From assembly GCA_036489885.1 (NCBI GenBank), contig DASXEW010000003.1, forward strand, positions 1,116,001 through 1,180,000: DNA of 64,000 nt. The letters run 5' to 3'. Source of the DNA: Candidatus Baltobacteraceae bacterium. Lineage in GTDB: Bacteria > Vulcanimicrobiota > Vulcanimicrobiia > Vulcanimicrobiales > Vulcanimicrobiaceae. The notes under the pieces were generated by a model that worked only from the letters and a program-made list of their open reading frames with translations, did not search any database and was not told the DNA's origin. Made by a program: the position numbers and the translations under genes. Below, in pieces: positions 15,425 to 23,711 of the stretch (position 1 is the stretch's first letter; each line of letters begins with the position of its first letter).

Positions 15425-16504
15425 TTACGGCGGTCTTCGATAAACCGGTGGGCCGACTTCGTGTTGTTGGCGCGCGCGTTCAAGTGGTGCGCGCACTTGT
15501 CCCCAATGCGCGGGAAGCTGACGGCGCGTCATGAGCGAGCCGTCGTAGAGATAGACACGCCCCTGCCGTGTGACGACGTTGACGAGCGGGCCGCCGCCGC
15601 CGACGCGCGCGTTGGCCTCACCGTTGCGATCGTTGAATTGCGAGGGATGATCGAAGTTCTGATAGATCTGGCCGGGTTGCCCTTTGACGGCAATGTTGGC
15701 GCCGCCGTTAACGCCGAGCGCGACGTGGCCCGTGACCGTTTCGAAACGCGCGAGTCCGGGTTGAAACGAGCCGTTGTTATAGACGATCGAGCCGCGCTCG
15801 CTCGTCGCTTCGATTTGTTTGACGTCGCAACGCTGGAAGATCATGTTGTTCAATGCGGTGCGCGTGCGCAGACGATCGAACTGCGAATCGACGACGAAAA
15901 TCTGGCCGCGCAGATTTTGGATGAACGCATCGCCGCTGACGTTGTGCAGCACGAGGGGTCCGGCTCGTTGCTGCGCGATCAGCTGTCCGTGATAGTTCTC
16001 GATGCGCGTGCCGCTCGTGCCGTTGATCGAGAGCACCGACGTGTCCGCGGGGACGTAAACCGTCGACTGATAGGGCGGAACTTGAATACGCAGCGTATCG
16101 TGCGAACCCGGCGGGATTTGCACCGGAAACTCTTCGGGTCCGAGTGTGACGGGCTGACCGCCGGCTGGATCCGCTATTGAGACGGCCGGGATAGGGACCG
16201 AGTAGGGGACATTCGGGGAGACTCCCGGTGCCCGGCCGCCCGGACGGCGCTGGACGATCGGGGGCTCGGCGCCCCCGTCGTCGACGCTGACTTGCGGGCG
16301 GTCCCAGGTCCGGATCGTGATCGGTGCGCTGTGCTGGATCAGGACGACGGGCTGGTTCGCGGCATCAATCAGCAGCGAGTCCGCGCTCGCTGCGCGGCCC
16401 GTCCCGAAAAGAAACAAGGCGAACAAAGCTGCTGCCGCAGCCCCTCGCGCCACGAGTCTCGGACCCACGAAGCGAGCGTACACCCCGCGATTAAGGCCGG
16501 TCAT
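15425..16504 (-). CDS. Secreted beta-helix-like (DUF4097-type) protein
   Basis: The 359-aa protein has a signal peptide (A-A-A-A-L-F-A-L-F-L-F-G) and a proline-rich spacer with R-R-P-G-G-R. Repeated short strand segments follow (I-E-N-Y-H-G-Q, L-H-N-V-S-G-D, I-Q-N-L-R-G-Q), as in DUF4097-type putative adhesins. It is therefore predicted to be exported and surface- or periplasm-located. The ATG at 16504 is chosen because the longer frame has no signal peptide. It lies 10 nt after the histidine kinase stop and is probably co-transcribed with that system. Confidence 0.7.
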   Translation of the reverse strand: MTGLNRGVYARFVGPRLVARGAAAAALFALFLFGTGRAASADSLLIDAANQPVVLIQHSAPITIRTWDRPQVSVDDGGAEPPIVQRRPGGRAPGVSPNVPYSVPIPAVSIADPAGGQPVTLGPEEFPVQIPPGSHDTLRIQVPPYQSTVYVPADTSVLSINGTSGTRIENYHGQLIAQQRAGPLVLHNVSGDAFIQNLRGQIFVVDSQFDRLRTRTALNNMIFQRCDVKQIEATSERGSIVYNNGSFQPGLARFETVTGHVALGVNGGANIAVKGQPGQIYQNFDHPSQFNDRNGEANARVGGGGPLVNVVTRQGRVYLYDGSLMTRRQLPAHWGQVRAPLERARQQHEVGPPVYRRPP

Positions 16505-16514
16505 TGGGATTCGT

Positions 16515-17906
16515 TTAGCGTTCGCGGGGGAGGCGGACGGTGAAAATCGAGCCGCCTTCCGGGCGCCTGGCTGCCTGGACGCTCCCGGAGTGGACTCGGG
16601 CGATGCTGCGTACGATTGCAAGGCCGAGCCCTGTGCCCTCGACTGCGCGGGTCCGGGACTTGTCGGTCCGGTAGAATCGGTCGAAAACGCGGTCGATCGA
16701 CTCCTCGTCGATCCCGCTTCCCGAATCGATCACCTGACCGACGACCTCATCACGGTTCGCGCTCAGACGGACGCGCACGCCGCCCTGATCCGTGAATTTG
16801 ATCGCGTTGTCGATCAGGTTTCCGAAGAGCTGGCGCAAGAGCGATTCCGAGCCGTAGACGATTGCGCCGTTCGTACTCGGCTCGAAGTCGAGCGCGAGAT
16901 TTTTCCCGTCGGCTTTGGCGTGCGCCGATTCGACGGTGTCGCGCAGGACGGCGTTCAAGTCGAGCGGTTCTTTCGGAATCTGTTCGCCCGAATCGGCCTT
17001 GGCCAGAAGCAACATGCCATTAACCATCCCGGCGAGTCCGGCGCTTTCGTCGATGATCGCGGTCAAGCTCTCGGCTCGGATCCGGTCGTCACGGTCCGCC
17101 CAGCGCTGCAGCATCTGCGCGTTCGCGTTGATGACGGTGAGCGGCGTCTTGAGCTCGTGCGAAGCATCCGAAATGAACTGACGCTCGCGCGCAAACGCGG
17201 CTTGCAAGCGATCGAGCATACGGTCGAAGGCTGCCGCCAAACGTCCAAGCTCGTCTTTGCGTCCGCTCCACCCGATGCGCCGTCCGAGTTGCTCGGATCC
17301 GATCTCTTCCATTGCGTCCGTCAATCGTTTGACGGGATCGAGCACCAGCGTCGCAATCGCAATCGAGGCCAGAACCACCAGAAAAAACGCCGCGATCGTT
17401 ACGATCACGAGAATGTTGCGCGCGTTGGCCAGCACCTCGCGCATCGCGTCGAGGCGTTCGCCGATGTGCGCGATCGCGATGACGTGATTATTCTCGACCA
17501 GTGCCTCGTCGTGGACGAGCAGATCGCCGAGAATATACGTTTTGGTGTGGTCCTTGACGCTCAGTGTTCTGTCCGGCGGGAAGATGAACGAGCCGGTGTT
17601 GCTGCTCTTGCCGATCGGCTGGCCTTGCGGGTTGTCGATCTGTACGAGCGTCGTTGCCGACGACCAGGATTCTAAATTGCTTTGCGTCGCGACGAAAGCC
17701 GCAATAGCCTGATCCGAGCCGCTCGTCACAAGTCCGAAAGGCTCGATCGTGCGGCGAATCTGCGTGGCGACGAGCTGCGTGCGGACCTCAGCTTGATTGA
17801 GAAGAATCGTGCGGAACGCGATATTGATCGCGATGGCCGCAAGCGCGAGCGCGAGGACGAATAGCCCGGCGTATGCGAGCGCGATTCGCCACTTGAGCGA
17901 ATTCAC
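16515..17906 (-). CDS. Two-component sensor histidine kinase (HAMP-HisKA-HATPase)
   Basis: The 463-aa protein has an N-terminal helix (residues 8-30), a periplasmic sensor of about 130 residues, a second helix around 165-190 and a HAMP linker. The HisKA H-box is F-I-S-D-A-S-H-E-L-K-T-P-L. The ATPase domain has N-L-I-D-N-A-I-K (N box), D-S-G-S-G-I (G1) and G-T-G-L-G-L-A-I-V (G2). All catalytic motifs are intact. It lies 12 nt behind its response regulator. The signal sensed is unknown. Confidence 0.92.
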   Translation of the reverse strand: MNSLKWRIALAYAGLFVLALALAAIAINIAFRTILLNQAEVRTQLVATQIRRTIEPFGLVTSGSDQAIAAFVATQSNLESWSSATTLVQIDNPQGQPIGKSSNTGSFIFPPDRTLSVKDHTKTYILGDLLVHDEALVENNHVIAIAHIGERLDAMREVLANARNILVIVTIAAFFLVVLASIAIATLVLDPVKRLTDAMEEIGSEQLGRRIGWSGRKDELGRLAAAFDRMLDRLQAAFARERQFISDASHELKTPLTVINANAQMLQRWADRDDRIRAESLTAIIDESAGLAGMVNGMLLLAKADSGEQIPKEPLDLNAVLRDTVESAHAKADGKNLALDFEPSTNGAIVYGSESLLRQLFGNLIDNAIKFTDQGGVRVRLSANRDEVVGQVIDSGSGIDEESIDRVFDRFYRTDKSRTRAVEGTGLGLAIVRSIARVHSGSVQAARRPEGGSIFTVRLPRER

Positions 17907-17918
17907 GCCGCCGGCGTT

Positions 17919-18608
17919 CTAGACTTTAAGCGCGTACCCCACTCCGCGCACGGTCTGGATCAGCTTGGGCTCGTAGTCCTCGTCGATCTTGCCGCGCAGA
18001 TAGCGGATGTAGACGTCGATCAAGTTGGAATCGCCGAGAAAATCGCTGCCCCACACGCCGTTGAAGAGCTCGTCGCGCGTGTGCACCTTATTGCGGTGCA
18101 GCAGAAGATACTCCAGCAGTGCGTATTCTTTTGCCGTCAGCTGAATCGACTTGCCGCTGCGCGTCACTTCATGCCGGTCGCGGTCCATGACGAGATCGGC
18201 CGCTTCAAGCACGTTGGACGTCGGGTGCTTTTCGCGAAGGCGCGCACGGATGCGCGCCAGCAGTTCATCGATCGAAAACGGCTTGGTCAGATAGTCGTCG
18301 GCGCCGGTATCCAAGCCCGCGACCCGATCCGGGATGCGGTCCTTGGCCGTCAGCATGATGATCGGCACCGCACTCTTGGAACGGACGCGCGAGCAGACTT
18401 CCAGCCCGTCCATCTTCGGGAGCATCAAATCGAGAATGACGAGATCGGGCTCCTTGAGCGCTTTTTCCAGACCCGCGAGTCCGTCACGCGCGACCTCGAC
18501 CTCGTAGCCTTCGTGCTCCAGCTCTAATTGCAGGACGCGCAAAATCGCCGCATCGTCCTCGACGACTAGGATCTTGAATTTGCGTTCGGTCGCAATCTCA
18601 CTCACCAT
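17919..18608 (-). CDS. OmpR/PhoB-family response regulator
   Basis: The 229-aa protein has a receiver domain with acidic pair E-D-D, phospho-acceptor Asp in L-V-I-L-D-L-M-L-P and Lys in L-T-K-P-F. Its C-terminal winged helix ends in the characteristic V-R-G-V-G-Y. It is the partner of the downstream kinase and the first gene of a leftward operon (regulator, kinase, surface protein, SnoaL-like protein). Confidence 0.93.
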   Translation of the reverse strand: MVSEIATERKFKILVVEDDAAILRVLQLELEHEGYEVEVARDGLAGLEKALKEPDLVILDLMLPKMDGLEVCSRVRSKSAVPIIMLTAKDRIPDRVAGLDTGADDYLTKPFSIDELLARIRARLREKHPTSNVLEAADLVMDRDRHEVTRSGKSIQLTAKEYALLEYLLLHRNKVHTRDELFNGVWGSDFLGDSNLIDVYIRYLRGKIDEDYEPKLIQTVRGVGYALKV

Positions 18609-18667
18609 AGCTACCTTTCGACGGCAGTTCTACCCAGCCCGCGTAGCCATCCCAGCGGGGCGCTCTA

Positions 18668-18696
18668 ACTTTAATGCGGTCCACATTCCAGAGCAA
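18668..18696 (-). promoter_or_regulatory. Putative promoter of the two-component operon
   Basis: On the minus strand TTGCTC (18696-18691) and TAAAGT (18673-18668) are spaced by 17 bp, 60 bp before the response regulator start. Confidence 0.4.
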
Positions 18697-18701
18697 GTGG
18701 C

Positions 18702-18734
18702 AAAAAAAGATCAGAGGTGCCTTAGCACCTCTGA
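18702..18734 (-). terminator. Rho-independent terminator (minus strand)
   Basis: On the minus strand a perfect 10-bp stem TCAGAGGTGC / GCACCTCTGA with a TAAG loop is followed by TC and seven T. It lies 38 bp after the stop of the small gene at 18773-18913 and before the two-component promoter. Confidence 0.85.
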
Positions 18735-18772
18735 GATCTTTAAAGACGAATAAGAGCTTTAAATGAAGACGG

Positions 18773-18913
18773 CTATTTGCAAGTTACGAGCGCCATCGCC
18801 CATCCGGATTGTGTTCTCGTGCGAACGAGATAGCCCTCAGGCGTCCGGTCATAAACCTGATAGCCCGCTCTGAGCGCGTCGGCTAGGGTTTTGAAGACCA
18901 CCAGACCAGCCAT
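18773..18913 (-). CDS. Small conserved-looking protein (46 aa)
   Basis: This 46-codon ORF begins with ATG 9 nt after GGAGG, an excellent ribosome binding site, and is followed by a strong terminator. That is solid evidence for a stand-alone gene. The product has an N-terminal helix (A-G-L-V-V-F-K-T-L-A-D-A-L-R) and a two-strand segment (Y-Q-V-Y-D-R-T-P-E-G-Y-L-V-R). It ends in S-G-W-A-M-A-L-V-T-C-K, a possible small alpha-beta-beta-beta fold. No signal peptide or metal site is visible. Function unknown; the compact fold and separate transcript suggest a regulatory or binding role. Confidence 0.75.
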   Translation of the reverse strand: MAGLVVFKTLADALRAGYQVYDRTPEGYLVRTRTQSGWAMALVTCK

Positions 18914-19060
18914 TCCGGGATCCTCCTTTCCGCGGGTTCCCTACCCTTATCAACGTGAGTGTACCGAAAGCGTTTCGCTTAGCGGTAGTGGGTTGGTTAG
19001 AAGATGGAGTAAAGATTGTGACAGGGGGGTGGCACTAAGGTCGGAAGAAGAGAGTTTCTT

Positions 19061-19891
19061 GTGACGCCAGACACGGCGCCCGTTCCTCGCGTTCACGACA
19101 CAATTGTCGCGGAACGCCGGGAGCCACATCCTGGAATCGTTATCCTCAGCTTGTACGCTCCGGCACTTAGCGCGGTAGTGCGACCAGGGCAATTCGTAAT
19201 GGCCATTCCGCCGCGCGGTGCACTGCCTGCAACGGCCCTTGGAATCTATGAGGCCCATGACCAACGTACCAGTGTGATGATCGTTGTCGCAGGCCCACGT
19301 ACCGAAGAATTGGCATCGCTCGCCGCCGGCGATCAGCTCGATCTGCTCGGACCGCTCGGCAACGGATTCTTCCTCGATCGCGTACCGCGCAGCGTGGGAA
19401 TCGTCGCCGGTGGTGTCGGGCTTGCGTCGGTACTGCTCGCGGCCGAGCGGTGTGTCGCGCAATCGGCGAAAACGACCCTATACTATGGCGCGCGCACCGC
19501 GCAAGCGCTCGTTGACGTCGAGCTTTTCGAGAGTGCAGGCTGTGAGGTGGTCGTCGCGACCGATGACGGAAGTCTTGGGCATCACGGTTTTGTTACCGAC
19601 CTCGTGCGCGACGCAGCGCCCGAACTGTTGCTCGCGTGCGGTCCCGCGCCGATGTTGCGCGCGGTCGCTGCGCTCGCCGTAGACCGCAACATCCCAGCGC
19701 AGCTCTCGCTCGAAGAAACATTCGGCTGCGGCGTCGGCGCATGCTGGGGCTGCGTCGTACCGTTGGATCGCAAAAGCGCGCAAGCGCCACATTTTCCGGA
19801 AGCGAGCGTCCACGAGCCGCGTCCGTATGTCAACGCACGTGTGTGTAAGGAAGGCCCCGTGTTTTGGGCATCGGAGCTACGATGGTCGTAG
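19061..19891 (+). CDS. pyrK: Dihydroorotate dehydrogenase electron transfer subunit
   Basis: The 276-aa protein has an N-terminal FAD-binding barrel, a Rossmann NAD domain (V-A-G-G-V-G-L-A-S) and a C-terminal [2Fe-2S] cluster with C-G-V-G-A-C-W-G-C and a fourth cysteine in R-V-C-K-E-G-P-V-F. These are the marks of PyrK, which passes electrons from dihydroorotate oxidation to NAD. GTG is the start, preceded by GGAAGAAG. It is the first gene of the pyrimidine operon. I found no PyrR-type attenuator upstream. Confidence 0.92.
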   Translation: MTPDTAPVPRVHDTIVAERREPHPGIVILSLYAPALSAVVRPGQFVMAIPPRGALPATALGIYEAHDQRTSVMIVVAGPRTEELASLAAGDQLDLLGPLGNGFFLDRVPRSVGIVAGGVGLASVLLAAERCVAQSAKTTLYYGARTAQALVDVELFESAGCEVVVATDDGSLGHHGFVTDLVRDAAPELLLACGPAPMLRAVAALAVDRNIPAQLSLEETFGCGVGACWGCVVPLDRKSAQAPHFPEASVHEPRPYVNARVCKEGPVFWASELRWS

Positions 19892-20850
19892 AACGCGCGA
19901 AGCCGCGGATCGGGGTGAAGATCGGCACGCTCGAACTCGCCTATCCGACGCTGATGGGCAGCGGTTGCTACGGTTCGGGTGAAGAGTACTCGCCCTTCAT
20001 CGACCTTGCGCGCGTCGGCGCAGTCGTGCTCAAGAGTGTGACGCGTCAACCGCGACTCGGTAACGTCGGGCCGCGCCTTGTTCCGACGCCCAGCGGCATG
20101 CTCAACGCGATCGGCTTGCAAAATCCGGGGATCGACTACTATCTCGAGCACGAAGTTCGCAAATTTTCCGATCGTCCGTGCGCCGTGATCGGGAGCGTGG
20201 CGGGATTTTCGGTCGAGGACTACGTCGAGGTCGCAGAGCGTCTCACCGCCCGCGACGAAATCGATGCGCTCGAGGTCAACATCTCGTGTCCGAACGTTGC
20301 CTCCGAAGGTGAGACGTTTGCCTGCAATCCGAATCTGACCGGGCAAGTCGTCAAAGCCGTCCGAAAAGTCGTCCGTAAACCGCTGATAGTCAAGCTCTCG
20401 CCGAACGTCACCGATATCGGATCGATCGCGCGCGAAGCCGAAGCCGCCGGCGCCGACGCGCTCGCCGTCATCAACACGGTGCGCGGGATGGCAATCGACG
20501 TCGAGCGCTGGAAGCCACGGCTCGGGAATGTGACCGGCGGGCTTTCAGGGCCGGCGATCCGTCCGATCGCAGTCCTCGCCGTCTACGAAGTCGCTCGAGC
20601 GGTACGCGTTCCGATCGTGGGACAAGGCGGGATCGAGACGACGAGCGACGCACTCGAATTCCTTCTGGCCGGCGCATCGGCGATCTCGATCGGAACTGCG
20701 AACTTCACGGATCCGCGGATTCCGTCGCGAATCGTCGCCGAGCTCGAAGATTATCTACGGGAACGCGATCTCGCCGCGCTAAGCGATATCGTCGGAAAAG
20801 CCAACGTCGGCTTCCGCAATGCTGACGAATACGAAGGAGATGCAGGATGA
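19882..20850 (+). CDS. pyrD: Dihydroorotate dehydrogenase catalytic subunit (class 1B)
   Basis: The 322-aa TIM barrel has N-I-S-C-P-N-V with the catalytic cysteine of class 1B enzymes, K-L-S-P-N-V-T-D and V-G-Q-G-G-I-E-T for FMN phosphate binding. It oxidises dihydroorotate to orotate using the neighbouring PyrK subunit. The ATG at 19882 overlaps the end of pyrK by 10 nt, supporting co-translation of the two subunits. Confidence 0.93.
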   Translation: MVVERAKPRIGVKIGTLELAYPTLMGSGCYGSGEEYSPFIDLARVGAVVLKSVTRQPRLGNVGPRLVPTPSGMLNAIGLQNPGIDYYLEHEVRKFSDRPCAVIGSVAGFSVEDYVEVAERLTARDEIDALEVNISCPNVASEGETFACNPNLTGQVVKAVRKVVRKPLIVKLSPNVTDIGSIAREAEAAGADALAVINTVRGMAIDVERWKPRLGNVTGGLSGPAIRPIAVLAVYEVARAVRVPIVGQGGIETTSDALEFLLAGASAISIGTANFTDPRIPSRIVAELEDYLRERDLAALSDIVGKANVGFRNADEYEGDAG

Positions 20851-21560
20851 GCGCGCCCGAACTGATTGTCGCGCTCGACACGCCGACCTTCGCCGACGCA
20901 ACAGCGGTCTTGGATAGGCTTGACGGATTGCCGTTGATGTACAAGGTCGGTATGGAAGCCTTCTTCGCGTATGGCGACGAGATTCGCGCCGAGCTGCTCC
21001 GTCGCAGCGCGACGTATTTCTTGGACTTGAAGCTGAACGATATCCCGCGAACGGTCGCGGCCGCGATTCGGCAGCTCGTACAACCGGGCGCGCGCATCAT
21101 CGACGTGCATGCACTCGGGGGAAGCGAGATGATGATGGCTGCAGTTGAAGCCGCAGAGCAGCGCGCGCTCGAGCTTGGGATCGATCCGCCCGAGATCTTC
21201 GCCGTCACGGTGCTGACCAGCATCGCGCCCGAAGATCTGCGCGAGCTCGGACTCCAGGGCGGACCGGGCGAGAACGCGACGCGTCTCGCCGCGCTTGCAC
21301 GCGATGCGCGTTGCGCGGGCGTGATCTGCAGTCCTCAGGAGGTTCGCGATCTCAAGAGCTTCTTCGGAACGGAATTCAAGGCGCTAACGCCGGGAATACG
21401 TCCGGCAGGCACGTCGCTTGGCGATCAAAGGCGCGTGATGACGCCGGGCGATGCGCGCGCCGCCGGCAGCGATTACATCGTGGTCGGGCGTCCGATTCTG
21501 GAAGCGAAGGACATGCGGGAAGCTGCGCAGGCGATTCTCGCGGAGCTCGTGCCGGCGTGA
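20847..21560 (+). CDS. pyrF: Orotidine 5'-phosphate decarboxylase
   Basis: The 237-aa protein has the active-site motif F-L-D-L-K-L-N-D-I-P (D-x-K-x2-D) and the phosphate-binding G-I-R-P and I-V-V-G-R-P-I segments. It makes UMP from OMP, the last step of the pathway. It overlaps pyrD by ATGA. Confidence 0.95.
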   Translation: MSAPELIVALDTPTFADATAVLDRLDGLPLMYKVGMEAFFAYGDEIRAELLRRSATYFLDLKLNDIPRTVAAAIRQLVQPGARIIDVHALGGSEMMMAAVEAAEQRALELGIDPPEIFAVTVLTSIAPEDLRELGLQGGPGENATRLAALARDARCAGVICSPQEVRDLKSFFGTEFKALTPGIRPAGTSLGDQRRVMTPGDARAAGSDYIVVGRPILEAKDMREAAQAILAELVPA

Positions 21561-22135
21561 CCGCGACCTTCGATCTGCCGCGCGCGCTCGAAGAAAACGG
21601 TGCGCTGCTGAGCGGCCATTTCAAGCTCTCGTCCGGACGGCACAGCGCGCAGTTCATCCAAAAATTCCGGATTCTCGAGCATCCTAAGCTCGTCGAGCGT
21701 ATCGCCGGGGAGATGATCGCGCGTTTGCCGCAATCTCCGCGTCCAAACGTCGTCGTGAGCGCAGCGGTCGGCGGCATCGTACTCGGCTACGAAGTTGCGC
21801 GACAGCTGGGCGTGCGCGCGATTTTCGTCGAGAAAGAAGGCGGCGTGCCGACGCTGCGCCGCGGCTTTACGCTGGGTCCGCAAGACGGTGCGTTCGTGGT
21901 TGAAGATGTCGTGACCACGGGTCTTTCCGTTAAAGAAGTCCTCGACATCGTGCGCAAATCGAGCGCAAAAGCAGTCGCTCTGGGCGTGATCGTCCGGCGC
22001 GAACCGGTCGAATTCGGTTTGCCGACGATCGCGCTCGTCGATCTGCCGATCGCCTCGTTTGCACCGGAAGAATGCCCGAAATGCAAAGCCGGCGAGCCGA
22101 TCACCGAACCCGGCTCGCGTTTTCTCGCATCATGA
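21557..22135 (+). CDS. pyrE: Orotate phosphoribosyltransferase
   Basis: The 192-aa protein carries the PRPP-binding motif F-V-V-E-D-V-V-T-T-G and a K-L-S-S-G-R-H start segment. The GTG at 21557 overlaps the pyrF stop (GTGA), which decides against the much longer frame from 21311. A C-terminal C-P-K-C-K-A-G-E-P-I segment is seen in one branch of PyrE proteins. It converts orotate and PRPP to OMP. Confidence 0.93.
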   Translation: MTATFDLPRALEENGALLSGHFKLSSGRHSAQFIQKFRILEHPKLVERIAGEMIARLPQSPRPNVVVSAAVGGIVLGYEVARQLGVRAIFVEKEGGVPTLRRGFTLGPQDGAFVVEDVVTTGLSVKEVLDIVRKSSAKAVALGVIVRREPVEFGLPTIALVDLPIASFAPEECPKCKAGEPITEPGSRFLAS

Positions 22136-23250
22136 AAGAGCAGGTAGCTTCGCCTGCCGCAGGGATCGTGCGCCGCGCCGTGCGCGACGGACAATCGTAT
22201 CGGCCAGGGACGACGCTCGAGCAAGCGCGCCGCGAATACGGCATCGAGCGGCTGATCAAGCTCTCGTCAAATGAGAATCCGCTGGGCTCGTCGCCCCGCG
22301 CGCTCGAGGCGCTCAAGACTCTGGGCGATCTCAACATCTACGTCGATAACCAATATCAGGAGCTGCGCGAAAAACTGGCGCGAAAACTCGGTGTTGGCCC
22401 CGAGAACGTGACGGTCGGACACGGCAGCAACGAACTCTTGGAGCTGATGTTCGAAACCTTCGTCGATCGCGGCGAGCGCGTCGTTATGGCGGCGCCCACG
22501 TTCTCGCTCTTTCCGCAGAACGCGCAGCTGCGCGAGGCCGAATCGATCCAAGTTCCGCTCAAAGACGGCGTGCACGATCTCGACGCGATGGCCGATGCGA
22601 TCGACGCGAACACGAAACTCGTGCTGATCTGCGATCCGAACAATCCGACGGCGACGTCGATCGAGCCCGCGGCAATGGAGCGATTTCTGGCGCGTCTCCC
22701 GGCCGGCGTATTGCTCTCGTTCGATCAAGCCTACCGTGAATTTATGCCGAACGGCGTGGACGGTGTCGCGCTTGCAATGCGCCGGCCGAATACGCTCGTC
22801 TATCGCACGATGTCGAAAGCCTACGGTCTCGCGGCGCTGCGCATCGGCTACGTGATCGGCCAGGCAGACGCGATCGGCTACATGCAGCAGGTTCGCCTGC
22901 CGTTCAATGTGACGCGCGCATCGCTTGTCGCTGCGCTCGCGGCACTCGACGACGACGCGTTCGTGGCGCGGAGCGTCAAGATCAACGCGGAACAGCGCGA
23001 ACGTCTGGAGCGCGAGTTCAAACGGCTCGGCCTTTTCGTCTATCCAAGCGCTGCGAACTTTATCGCCGTCCAGGTTCCGACTGAGGCGAACCGCGCATAT
23101 GTCGATCTGCTCAAGCTCGGGATAGCCGTGCGCTCCGGCGACGCGCTGGGGTTGCCGGGTTTCCTGCGCATCACGGTCGGAACGCCCGAAGAGAACGACG
23201 CTGTACTGACCGCGTTCGAAAAATTGCTTCCCACTTGGAAGTCGTCCTGA
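22132..23250 (+). CDS. hisC: Histidinol-phosphate aminotransferase
   Basis: The 372-aa fold-type I PLP enzyme has N-E-N-P-L-G near the N-terminus, C-D-P-N-N-P-T-A-T, a Y-R-E-F motif and the PLP lysine in R-T-M-S-K-A-Y-G-L-A-A-L-R-I-G-Y. These fit HisC. An aromatic aminotransferase of the same subfamily is possible because no other his genes lie nearby. ATG at 22132 overlaps the pyrE stop (ATGA). Inclusion in a pyr operon may reflect shared demand for PRPP-derived products, or chance. Confidence 0.85.
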   Translation: MKEQVASPAAGIVRRAVRDGQSYRPGTTLEQARREYGIERLIKLSSNENPLGSSPRALEALKTLGDLNIYVDNQYQELREKLARKLGVGPENVTVGHGSNELLELMFETFVDRGERVVMAAPTFSLFPQNAQLREAESIQVPLKDGVHDLDAMADAIDANTKLVLICDPNNPTATSIEPAAMERFLARLPAGVLLSFDQAYREFMPNGVDGVALAMRRPNTLVYRTMSKAYGLAALRIGYVIGQADAIGYMQQVRLPFNVTRASLVAALAALDDDAFVARSVKINAEQRERLEREFKRLGLFVYPSAANFIAVQVPTEANRAYVDLLKLGIAVRSGDALGLPGFLRITVGTPEENDAVLTAFEKLLPTWKSS

Positions 23251-23711
23251 GCGTCCGCATCCGGCCAGGTGACGAATCGGATCGCGAGTACGTGCGCGAT
23301 CTGGGGATTCGCGTTGCGATGACGAGCGTGTCACCGTTCCGCCAGGTCATGGAGCCGCTTGTCGCGCTCTCGTATGAGAAGCTGCTCGAGTTTACGTTCG
23401 CGCAGTCGCATTCGATCGTGATCGCGGAGGCCGAGGGGCGGCCTCTCGGATTTCTGATCCTTCTGGACTCGCTTCCCGACGAAGTCTCGATGGCGCCGCA
23501 AGCGTTCGTCGCATACATGGCGGTCGAACCCGACGTCCAGCGCCGGGGAATCGGCCGGGCGCTCTTGAACGCAGCCGAAGCCCTCGCGCGCGAGCGCGGG
23601 TTACCTACGATTGCGATGATGGTGACGGAGAATAACGTCCCCGCTCTCGATCTTTATACAGCGAGCGGATATCGCACGGAACGAAGGCTCTTGTGCAAAC
23701 CACTGGTTTGA
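23247..23711 (+). CDS. GNAT family N-acetyltransferase, probable CTG start
   Basis: The protein of about 154 aa has the acetyl-CoA loop V-Q-R-R-G-I-G-R-A-L-L and a C-terminal N-V-P-A-L-D-L-Y-T-A-S-G-Y, typical of GNAT enzymes. CTG at 23247 forms a CTGA overlap with the hisC stop and is preceded by GGAAG at 5 nt. This matches the ATGA/GTGA couplings of the rest of the operon better than the TTG at 23235, which has no visible Shine-Dalgarno. Substrate unknown. Confidence 0.75.
   Translation: MSVRIRPGDESDREYVRDLGIRVAMTSVSPFRQVMEPLVALSYEKLLEFTFAQSHSIVIAEAEGRPLGFLILLDSLPDEVSMAPQAFVAYMAVEPDVQRRGIGRALLNAAEALARERGLPTIAMMVTENNVPALDLYTASGYRTERRLLCKPLV

Noticed and set aside
15176-16180. 334-codon plus-strand ORF
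   Set aside because: It is antisense to the secreted beta-helix-like gene, has no recognisable domain and reflects high-GC codon periodicity.
16317-17675. 452-codon plus-strand ORF
   Set aside because: It lies fully antisense to the histidine kinase, whose motifs are all intact.
22267-23334. 355-codon minus-strand ORF
   Set aside because: It is antisense to hisC with arginine-rich, low-complexity translation.
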